From assembly GCA_910583725.1 (NCBI GenBank), contig CAJTXZ010000007.1, positions 38,525 through 51,827 on the forward strand: 13,303 bases of DNA, written 5' to 3'. The position numbers were made by a program, and so were the translations under genes. The notes under the pieces were generated by a model. The model ran no database searches and was not told the DNA's origin. It saw only the letters and a program-made list of their open reading frames with translations. Source of the DNA: an uncultured Vampirovibrio sp. Lineage in GTDB: Bacteria; Cyanobacteriota; Vampirovibrionia; Gastranaerophilales; Gastranaerophilaceae. This document shows positions 7,920 to 13,303 of the stretch, in pieces. Within the stretch, counting starts at the first letter, position 1. Every line of letters starts with the position of its first letter.

Positions 7920-8830
7920 TTTCTTAGTTCCTCTTTTAAATGTTTTAAATCCCTAAACCCTTGTTTTGCAATAAATTCGGCCAATTCTTTGGCTAAAATC
8001 TCAGCTATATCGGGCGTTGTGAAGTTTTCTGTGCCTATTTGAACGGCCTCTGCGCCAACGGCAAAAAATTCCAGCATATCATTAAGGTTAGAAATGCCAC
8101 CAAGGCCTATCACAGGCAGCTTTACAGCTTCTTTAATTCTTTTTACCATAGAAAGCGCAACAGGTTTTATGCATTTCCCGCTTAAGCCGCCCTGCACAAG
8201 GCTTTTTGCCACCTTGGTGCCCTTGAAATTTAATTCTACCCCAAGGCCTTTAACGGTATTTATGGCGCTAATGCAGTCTGCACCGGCATTTTGAACGGCA
8301 AGAGCCAAATCCTCAATATTTGTAACATTTGGTGTTAATTTTATTATTAAGAAGCCTTCATATTTTTCTCTAATCCTTGAAATTAAGTTGTAGAGGCATT
8401 TTTCATCTGTCCCAAACTCTAAACATCCGGCTTTAACGTTAGGACATGAGACGTTAACTTCAACAGCCTTAATTCCTTCTCTCTGGCTTATTTCAGCCAG
8501 CTGCACGTAATCTTCTTCGGTTTTTCCTGCAATGTTGAGCACAAAATTTATATCCAGTTCCCGAAGCCTCGGTAATTTCTGCTTTATAAAGGCATTAATT
8601 CCTATATTTTCAAGCCCTATGCGGTTTATTAGCCCGCCTGACGTTTCAAACAGTCTTCTGCCTTCATTTCCGGGGCGCTCTTCCAGTGTAATTCCTTTTG
8701 TAACAATGGCTCCCACGTTTGTAACATCCAAAAATGCATCAAATTCATCACAGTAGCCGTATGTGCCAGAGGCTGTCATAATCGGGTTTTTAAGGCAGAA
8801 TTTTCCAAAATCAACACTTAAATCTATCAT
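7916..8830 (-). CDS. pyrD: Dihydroorotate dehydrogenase, class 1B catalytic subunit
   Basis: PyrD oxidises dihydroorotate to orotate with FMN; the class 1B form passes electrons to PyrK and NAD+. The catalytic cysteine is in EVNVSCPNVKAG (Cys129), which separates class 1 from the membrane quinone-linked class 2 (serine). TASGTYGY, IVTKGITLEERPGN, the FMN-phosphate region VIGLGGISN and AEAVQIGTENF are all present. Length (304 aa) is standard for 1B. The usual GLQNPG motif reads GLENIG here. It overlaps pyrK (ATGA) and pyrE (ATGA), consistent with coordinated synthesis of the PyrD-PyrK complex. Confidence 0.97.
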   Translation of the reverse strand: MIDLSVDFGKFCLKNPIMTASGTYGYCDEFDAFLDVTNVGAIVTKGITLEERPGNEGRRLFETSGGLINRIGLENIGINAFIKQKLPRLRELDINFVLNIAGKTEEDYVQLAEISQREGIKAVEVNVSCPNVKAGCLEFGTDEKCLYNLISRIREKYEGFLIIKLTPNVTNIEDLALAVQNAGADCISAINTVKGLGVELNFKGTKVAKSLVQGGLSGKCIKPVALSMVKRIKEAVKLPVIGLGGISNLNDMLEFFAVGAEAVQIGTENFTTPDIAEILAKELAEFIAKQGFRDLKHLKEELRK

Positions 8831-9768
8831 TCAAAAATTACCTCCGTGCCTGAAAACACTGGCCCATCAATGCACACAGAGGCATTTTTCACTGTATCGC
8901 CGCTCTTTAATTTAATTACACATCCCCTGCACACCCCAATGCCGCATGCCATAACCTTTTCCATTGCTATTTCTGCCTTTAGTCCGTTCTTTTTTGCAAT
9001 GTCGCAAACCATTTGAAGAACCACCCTTGGCCCGCATGAATAAAGAATTTCAGGCCTAAATTCATCTATCAGGCTTTGCACCTTATCCATAACGCTTCCC
9101 CCAATAACCACACTGTCAGAGCCTTTTATAACTTCATCCTCTGTCTTAAACCCTGAAATTAGGTAATTTGAGATAGATTTTTCTTCCAATGTTTTTTTAA
9201 GGTAAAGCATTGGCGCAATTCCAATGCCAGCGCCGATTAAAAGCGCTTTTTTGCGGGAATTTCCGCCATCGGTCCTGCCTTGGTTTTCAGTCTTAATGCC
9301 ATCGCTGGTCCTGTTTTCATCCGAGCTTTTATAATTGTCTGTGGCCACGCCTTGGGCCTCAATTGCAGTAGCGGTGCCTACTTTGGCATTATCCTGGGCA
9401 TTAGCCTTGATATCAGGGAATGTAAAATTATTGCCTAATGGCGCCAGATAATCAACTATATCGCCTATTTGGAGGTTTTTTAAATAGTTTGTGCCATCGC
9501 CTTTTAGTTTAAATAAAACCGTGATAACCCCTTTGTTAAGCATTTTTTCATCCAAATTGGCGCTAAAATCTTTCCCGCAAGGCTGTATGGCCGAATTCAA
9601 AGTAAAATCTGCCACGCTGAAAGGGCGCCTTAGGGTTTTGTTTGGGATTAATATTGAGACAAATTGTCCGGGCAAAATGCGCTCTAATGGGGTCGAAAAC
9701 TGCAATTTTACAGTATCTTTTGCTATATTTTCTATATTTAAAACTATTCCCTTCAGGTGCTTTTTCAT
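8827..9768 (-). CDS. pyrK: Dihydroorotate dehydrogenase electron-transfer subunit, with insertion
   Basis: PyrK carries FAD and a [2Fe-2S] cluster and relays electrons from PyrD to NAD+. FAD-binding RRPFS is at 47-51 and nucleotide-binding IGAGIGIAPM at about 178-187. YSCGP is near 245, and cluster cysteines are Cys275, Cys280, Cys283 and Cys299 (CGIGVCRGC...SVC). Length is 313 aa against roughly 250-260 usually. The surplus is a hydrophilic, Gly/Asn/Asp/Thr-rich insertion at about 121-172 between the FAD and NAD domains, plus a smaller one near 57-76. I chose the ATG at 9768, preceded by AGGA at 6 nt; a GTG at 9792 would add 8 residues but has no ribosome site. It is the first structural gene of the operon. 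Confidence 0.95.
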   Translation of the reverse strand: MKKHLKGIVLNIENIAKDTVKLQFSTPLERILPGQFVSILIPNKTLRRPFSVADFTLNSAIQPCGKDFSANLDEKMLNKGVITVLFKLKGDGTNYLKNLQIGDIVDYLAPLGNNFTFPDIKANAQDNAKVGTATAIEAQGVATDNYKSSDENRTSDGIKTENQGRTDGGNSRKKALLIGAGIGIAPMLYLKKTLEEKSISNYLISGFKTEDEVIKGSDSVVIGGSVMDKVQSLIDEFRPEILYSCGPRVVLQMVCDIAKKNGLKAEIAMEKVMACGIGVCRGCVIKLKSGDTVKNASVCIDGPVFSGTEVIFE

Positions 9769-9819
9769 TCTATATCCTAAAACCCTTGCCACTCTGCAAT
9801 TTTTTGAGCATTATGTTAT

Positions 9820-9850
9820 AAAAAAAGAAAGGCAAAAACGCCTTTCTTTT
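9820..9850 (-). terminator. Rho-independent terminator in the pyr leader (putative attenuator)
   Basis: On the minus strand AAAAGAAAGGC pairs perfectly with GCCTTTCTTTT (11 bp, 6-nt loop GTTTTT) and runs into seven T residues. It lies 51 nt upstream of the pyrK ATG and downstream of a TATAAT box. The gene beyond it is divergent, so there is no minus-strand gene for it to terminate. That position fits an attenuator controlling the operon. The stem would also work weakly on the plus strand, where no upstream gene needs it. Confidence 0.72.
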
Positions 9851-9852
9851 AA

Positions 9853-9894
9853 TTACGATTTATATGAAAATTTTTTGTAAAACCTTCTTTTCAT
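9853..9894 (-). CDS. Possible pyr leader peptide (13 codons)
   Basis: ATG at 9894 reads MKRRFYKKFSYKS and stops with TAA three bases before the attenuator stem. AAAGG sits only 1 nt from the ATG, so it would be a poor ribosome site. The ATG falls close to where transcription from the TATAAT box would begin, so leaderless initiation is conceivable. The first seven bases (ATGAAAA) pair perfectly with TTTTCAT at 9870-9864, forming a second leader hairpin. Leader peptides ending at an attenuator are known for enterobacterial pyrBI. Here chance is a serious alternative for so short a frame. Confidence 0.2.
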   Translation of the reverse strand: MKRRFYKKFSYKS

Positions 9895-9901
9895 ACCTTT
9901 G

Positions 9902-9907
9902 ATTATA
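9902..9907 (-). promoter_or_regulatory. Candidate -10 box of the pyr operon promoter
   Basis: A perfect TATAAT (minus strand, within AAGTATAATC) lies about 50 nt upstream of the attenuator and 134 nt upstream of pyrK. No good TTGACA match lies 16-18 nt further up; the region there is A/T-only. It is therefore a placement based on one hexamer, position and the divergent gene arrangement. Confidence 0.4.
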
Positions 9908-9942
9908 CTTAAAAAATAAATATTTATATAATTTTAGGGCGA

Positions 9943-9968
9943 TTTTCCTTTACAAAACTAAATATTTT
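9943..9968 (+). promoter_or_regulatory. Upstream block conserved before both LRR genes, copy 1
   Basis: These 26 nt are identical to 11893-11918. They begin TTTTCCTTTACAAAAC and end in AAATATTTT. This copy starts 102 nt before the GTG of the first LRR gene; the other starts 108 nt before the second. The sequence between block and ribosome site is much less conserved, apart from AAGCAAA and TAAAGTTTTAAAAA fragments. TTTACA inside it could act as a -35, but no matching -10 stands out. A promoter or regulator site is inferred from conservation only. It also sits upstream of the divergent pyr promoter. Confidence 0.45.
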
Positions 9969-10027
9969 TTAACAAAAAAGCAAATAAATAATGCAAAAAT
10001 ACTTTATTATTGTAAAGTTTTAAAAAC

Positions 10028-10038
10028 AAGGAAGGAAG
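10028..10038 (+). promoter_or_regulatory. Ribosome binding site of the first LRR gene
   Basis: AAGGAAGGAAG lies 6-12 nt before the GTG at 10045 and decides that non-ATG start. The same element precedes the second gene, where the start codon is ATG. Confidence 0.75.
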
Positions 10039-10044
10039 AAGATT

Positions 10045-11793
10045 GTGTTTACAAAAATTATGAGGCCGCAAATAGTCTCTAATTCAGCCTTAAGAAGCTC
10101 TAATAATTTCATCCCCCCCTCCCGAATGAACACTAATTTTAATACATGCAAAAACCTTGCGCCGCTTGCCTCTGACACACTTTCTTTCGGCGCGATGAAG
10201 AAAAACGAATTTAGCGGTGTTGACCTTCTTGTTGTGAATAAATTTAAAGCACCTGTTTATAAATTTAATGATAACAATGATTTGCAGGCTTGGTGCACTG
10301 ATGAAATTAATAAAATAAAGGATAAAGATTATAAGGGCCGTCAGCCTGAAACCACGGAGCAAAGAAAATATATGCTAAAAGAGTGGTTTGACTATGTTTT
10401 AGAGGAAAATGACGGCTATACAAGTACTATGGCGCTTTTGATTTTGGATGGAATAACAAAAGATTTAAGTGAAGATAATGATACAATTCCGCCAGTTCTA
10501 AATAAAAGGGTGCTTGCAGATACAATGGCTGAAATACAGGATAAGGCAAGGGCGAATAAGAACTTTCAGGCTAATTTTAGCAAGATGTATCAAATAAATC
10601 TGCAGAATTTTTATACGCAGGATATTGAAGAAACTGATGATAATGGTGTAAAGATGGGCGGGAAAACAGGCTGGATAGTAATCCCGTCACAAGAGCATGA
10701 CCCTGAAAATTTTAACGATAATGTCAATAAATTAAAAGCTTTGTCTTATAAAACCTGGTGTACTAAAAGTTTTAATGCTGAACCTTATTTAAGCGAAGGT
10801 GATTTTCATGTTTATTTAGATAACGGCAAGCCAAAATTAGGTGTCAGGTTTGTCGGCGATGAAATTCAGGAAATACAGGGTGAAAGGAATAATGGCCTTA
10901 TTCCTGCCGATTATTATGATGAAGCAATGAAGCACATAGAAAATAATGAATTAAAATTAAGCAATAAGGGACTTAGGGAAATTAAAGATACAAAAGAACT
11001 TTTAGCAAAAATTAAAGACACCAAGCAAGCAATAAAAGATTCAGGAATTGATACTACAAACCCAAAAGACGTGTATGAATTTTTTGGAATGGAATGCACT
11101 GAAAATGATGATGGCACAATGACGCTTTCTGAATACAAACCGCCTGAAAATGGTATATTGTATTCAGATATCGGAATAAATGAGGAAGTATTATTTAAAA
11201 AGGCAAATATTAAGTATATTGAAGAAGACGCAGACTTTTATGATTCTCAAATAACAAGCCTTGCCAACCTTAAATTAATCGGCGGAGATGCAAACTTCCG
11301 ATTCTCTCAAATAACAAGCCTTGCCAACCTTAAATTAATCGGCGGAGATGTATACTTTATGGATACTAAAATAAAAGATCTTGGCAACCTTCAATCAATC
11401 GGCAAAAATGCAAACTTTCAAAATTCTAAAATAAAAGATCTTGGCAACCTTCAATCTATCGGCAAAAATGCAAACTTTGAACACTCTCAAATAACAAGCC
11501 TTGGCAACCTTCAATCAATCGGCGGATATGCTGTCTTCCAAGAATCTCAAATAACAAGCCTTGGCAACCTTCAATCAATTGGCGGAAATGCAAACTTTTT
11601 CAAGTCTAAAGTAACAAGTCTTGGCAACCTTCAATCAATCGGCAAAAATGCATACTTCCAACGCTCCCAAATAAAAGATCTTGGCAACCTTCAATCAATC
11701 GGCGAAAATGCATATATTGGTAATTCAAAACTTGTTGCGGCCGATTTTAATAATATCAAAGTTGGCGGTGATATTATTACTAAAGCTGCTTAA
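10045..11793 (+). CDS. LRR protein with 20-residue repeats and a WCT/EIQEIQGERNN module
   Basis: No established function is recognised. Residues 1-49 are a polar Ser/Asn/Pro-rich leader ending in DTLSFG, with no hydrophobic signal peptide. Residues ~50-313 form a module containing DGYTSTMALLILDGITKDL, KTWCTKSFNAEPYLSEGDFH (Trp238, Cys239, Thr240) and DEIQEIQGERNN (272-283). Residues ~314-401 are a probably helical cap (KDTKELLAKI... DVYEFFGMEC... YSDIGINEE). Residues 402-561 are eight 20-residue repeats, QITSLGNLQSIGGNANFxxS, fitting the LRR pattern LxxLxxIxxxAxFxxS. Residues 562-582 (KLVAADFNNIKVGGD) look like a C-cap. No transmembrane segment is seen. The GTG start is supported by AAGGAAGG and by alignment with the ATG start of the paralogue downstream. 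A terminator follows, so it is probably monocistronic. A recognition or binding role is inference from the fold. Confidence 0.9.
   Translation: MFTKIMRPQIVSNSALRSSNNFIPPSRMNTNFNTCKNLAPLASDTLSFGAMKKNEFSGVDLLVVNKFKAPVYKFNDNNDLQAWCTDEINKIKDKDYKGRQPETTEQRKYMLKEWFDYVLEENDGYTSTMALLILDGITKDLSEDNDTIPPVLNKRVLADTMAEIQDKARANKNFQANFSKMYQINLQNFYTQDIEETDDNGVKMGGKTGWIVIPSQEHDPENFNDNVNKLKALSYKTWCTKSFNAEPYLSEGDFHVYLDNGKPKLGVRFVGDEIQEIQGERNNGLIPADYYDEAMKHIENNELKLSNKGLREIKDTKELLAKIKDTKQAIKDSGIDTTNPKDVYEFFGMECTENDDGTMTLSEYKPPENGILYSDIGINEEVLFKKANIKYIEEDADFYDSQITSLANLKLIGGDANFRFSQITSLANLKLIGGDVYFMDTKIKDLGNLQSIGKNANFQNSKIKDLGNLQSIGKNANFEHSQITSLGNLQSIGGYAVFQESQITSLGNLQSIGGNANFFKSKVTSLGNLQSIGKNAYFQRSQIKDLGNLQSIGENAYIGNSKLVAADFNNIKVGGDIITKAA
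11248..11727 (+). repeat. Eight 60-bp LRR-coding tandem repeats
   Basis: Perfect 60-nt periodicity encodes residues 402-561. The core CTTGGCAACCTTCAATCAAT is nearly invariant from the third unit on. Units 1 and 2 share GCCAACCTTAAATTAATC, and units 3 and 4 share the KIKDL...IGKNANF form, pointing to local unit duplication. The first beta-strand-like segment (DADFYDS) precedes the array. Confidence 0.97.
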
Positions 11794-11825
11794 TAAAAAT
11801 ATTTTTTATAAAACCTAAGTTGTCT

Positions 11826-11855
11826 AAAACCGGAGTTTAAAAGCCCCGGTTTTTT
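11826..11855 (+). terminator. Rho-independent terminator of the first LRR gene
   Basis: AAAACCGG pairs with CCGGTTTT (8 bp) around a 12-nt loop, and the 3' arm runs into six T residues. It begins 33 nt after the TAA stop. This separates transcription of the two LRR genes. Confidence 0.85.
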
Positions 11856-11892
11856 AGTGCCTGCACATGTTATCTGTAAATATTTTGCACTG

Positions 11893-11918
11893 TTTTCCTT
11901 TACAAAACTAAATATTTT
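11893..11918 (+). promoter_or_regulatory. Upstream block conserved before both LRR genes, copy 2
   Basis: Identical over 26 nt to 9943-9968 and located 108 nt before the ATG of the second LRR gene, just past the terminator of the first. Downstream, GTATAAAG at 11964-11971 is a possible -10, but its counterpart upstream of the first gene reads TGTAAAG, so the promoter assignment stays open. Confidence 0.45.
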
Positions 11919-11981
11919 ATAACTAAATAGCAAAAAAGTATTTTTAGAATGTTTAATAGTATCGTATAAAGTTTTAAAAAT

Positions 11982-11990
11982 AAGGAAGGA
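11982..11990 (+). promoter_or_regulatory. Ribosome binding site of the second LRR gene
   Basis: AAGGAAGGA, 10 nt before the ATG at 12001. Together with the preceding GTTTTAAAAA it repeats the site in front of the first LRR gene. Confidence 0.75.
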
Positions 11991-12000
11991 AATTACAAAT

Positions 12001-13303
12001 ATGTTTACAAGAATGATGCGGCCGCAAATAGCCTCTAATTCCAGCTTAAGAAGCTCTAATAATTTCATCCCCCCCTCCCGAATGAACACTAATTTTAATA
12101 CATACAAAAACCTTGCGCCGCTTGCCTCTGACACAGTTTCTTTCGGCTTAATAAATAAAGATACAAAAGAATTTTTAGCAAAAATTGAAGGCGTTAAGCA
12201 AAGAATAAAGGATATAGGAATAGATATTGATAACCCAAAAGAAGTGTATGAATTTTTTGGAATGAAATGTACTAAAAACGAAGATGGCACAATGTCGCTT
12301 TCTAATTACAAACAGCCCGAAAATGGTATATTGTATTCAGACATCGGAATAAATGAAGATGAATTATTTAAAAAAGCGAATATTAAGCATATTAAAAAAG
12401 ATGCAGACTTTAGAAATTCTCAAATCAAAGATCTTGCTAACCTTCAATCAATCGGTGGCAGTGCAGCGTTTAATTATTCTCAAATAAAAGATCTTGGCAG
12501 CCTTCAATCAATCGGCGGATATGCAGAATTCGAAAATTCTCAAATAACAAGCCTTGCCAACCTTCAATCAATCGGCGGCAGTGTGGCGTTCAATCATTCT
12601 CAGATAACAGATCTTGGCAACCTTCAATCAATCGGCGGCAGTGCAGCGTTTAATTATTCTCAGATAACAAGCCTCGGAAATCTTCAATCAATTGGTGGAA
12701 GAGCATACTTTGGACATTCTCAAGTAACAAGCCTCAGCAATCTTCAATCAATCGGCGGCGATGCATGTTTTGAAAATTCTCAAATAAGAGATCTTGCCAA
12801 CCTTCATTCAATTGGCGGTGATGCACACTTCGAAAATTCTCAAATAATAAACCTTGGTAACCTTCAATCAATCGGCAGAAATGCATACTTTGGACATTCT
12901 CAAATAACAAGCCTCGGCAATCTTCAATCAATCGGCGGCGATGCATGTTTTGCAAACTCTCAAGTAATAAATCTCGGCAATCTTCAATCAATCGGCGGAA
13001 ATGCAAACTTTAGATATTCGCAAATAAAAGATCTTGCCAATCTTCAATCAATCGGCGGCGATGCTCGCTTCGACAATTCTCAAATAACGAACCTTGCCAA
13101 CCTTCAATCAATTGGCGGTAACGCAGAATTCAGATTTTCTCAAATAACGAACCTTGCCAACCTTCAATCAATCGGCGGAAATGCAAACTTTTTTGAATCT
13201 CAAATAAAAGATCTTGCCAACCTTCAATCAATCGGCGGAAATGCACGCTTCGAAAATTCTCAAATAACAAGCCTTGCCAACCTTCAATCAATCGGCGGAG
13301 ATG
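12001..13303 (+). CDS. LRR protein with 20-residue repeats, second paralogue (3' end outside window)
   Basis: The reading frame is open from ATG 12001 to the window end (434 codons) without a stop, so the gene is partial. Residues 1-49 repeat the leader of the upstream gene (MFTRMMRPQIASNSSLRSSN, ending DTVSFG). The frame then goes directly to the cap domain (NKDTKEFLAKI... EVYEFFGMKC... ILYSDIGINEDE), omitting the ~264-residue WCT/EIQEIQGERNN module of its neighbour. From residue 141 there are 14 complete 20-residue LRR units plus part of a fifteenth. No signal peptide or membrane segment is visible. Cytoplasmic location, or export by an unrecognised route, is open. Function is unknown; binding through the LRR concave face is inferred from the fold. 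Confidence 0.9.
   Translation, partial: MFTRMMRPQIASNSSLRSSNNFIPPSRMNTNFNTYKNLAPLASDTVSFGLINKDTKEFLAKIEGVKQRIKDIGIDIDNPKEVYEFFGMKCTKNEDGTMSLSNYKQPENGILYSDIGINEDELFKKANIKHIKKDADFRNSQIKDLANLQSIGGSAAFNYSQIKDLGSLQSIGGYAEFENSQITSLANLQSIGGSVAFNHSQITDLGNLQSIGGSAAFNYSQITSLGNLQSIGGRAYFGHSQVTSLSNLQSIGGDACFENSQIRDLANLHSIGGDAHFENSQIINLGNLQSIGRNAYFGHSQITSLGNLQSIGGDACFANSQVINLGNLQSIGGNANFRYSQIKDLANLQSIGGDARFDNSQITNLANLQSIGGNAEFRFSQITNLANLQSIGGNANFFESQIKDLANLQSIGGNARFENSQITSLANLQSIGGD
12421..13303 (+). repeat. Array of at least 14 LRR-coding 60-bp tandem repeats
   Basis: Units of exactly 60 nt start at 12421 and recur to the window edge without indels. The consensus peptide is QITSLANLQSIGG[NDS]AxFxxS. Nearly all units share CTTCAATCAAT and GGCGG at the nucleotide level. 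Similar units recur three apart (1 and 4, 5 and 8, 6 and 9). The array continues beyond the window. Confidence 0.98.

Noticed and set aside
9768..9792. GTG start for pyrK at 9792
   Set aside because: No ribosome site precedes it, while the ATG at 9768 has AGGA at suitable spacing and gives the usual family N-terminus.
11790..12290. 166-codon minus-strand frame, partly hydrophobic
   Set aside because: Antisense to the start of the second LRR gene and its upstream region, spanning the terminator, promoter block and ribosome site of that gene; composition is explained by complementing AT-rich sequence.
12734..13006. Minus-strand frame with a 20-residue repeat
   Set aside because: Its periodicity is just the complement of the LRR-coding array, whose sense frame matches a known fold and extends much further.
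12421..13303. CRISPR-like array
   Set aside because: The 60-nt units are contiguous and coding, with no separate repeats and spacers.

Overview
The window looks like a chromosomal segment of an AT-rich, probably uncultured bacterium that uses the standard code (TGA ends pyrC, pyrD and pyrK). The style of the two repeat proteins on the right, with an N-terminal segment ending in DTxSFG followed by IGGxAxFxxSQITSL repeats, recalls gut Gastranaerophilales/Melainabacteria (non-photosynthetic cyanobacterial relatives). That assignment rests on memory of similar proteins and is weak.

Left and centre (about 91-9907, minus strand): a complete de novo UMP biosynthesis operon. The transcription order is pyrK-pyrD-pyrE-pyrB-pyrC-pyrF-carA-carB. 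Together the genes cover all six steps: CarAB makes carbamoyl phosphate, PyrB carbamoyl aspartate, PyrC dihydroorotate, PyrD with PyrK orotate (class 1B, NAD-linked), PyrE OMP and PyrF UMP. The first seven genes overlap by 4-14 nt or lie 3 nt apart. Only carB is set off, by about 170 nt that hold repeated TGCATT motifs. Upstream of pyrK the leader has a TATAAT box, a hairpin, a possible 13-residue leader peptide and a clear Rho-independent terminator, which suggests transcription attenuation. PyrC is unusually short, and PyrK and CarB carry hydrophilic insertions at domain junctions.

Right (9943-13303, plus strand): two tandem paralogous genes for 20-residue leucine-rich-repeat proteins. The first is complete (582 aa, 8 repeats, its own terminator). 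The second runs off the window edge with at least 14 full repeats. The two share an upstream block, the ribosome binding site and a nearly identical 5' coding segment. The second lacks a module of about 264 residues and has a longer, very homogeneous array. Variation inside the repeats is concentrated at positions predicted to face outward on the LRR concave sheet.

Far left edge (1-55): an octanucleotide tandem repeat downstream of carB, cut by the window boundary. No rRNA, tRNA, CRISPR array, insertion sequence or phage gene was seen. No gene-free stretch exceeds 300 nt.
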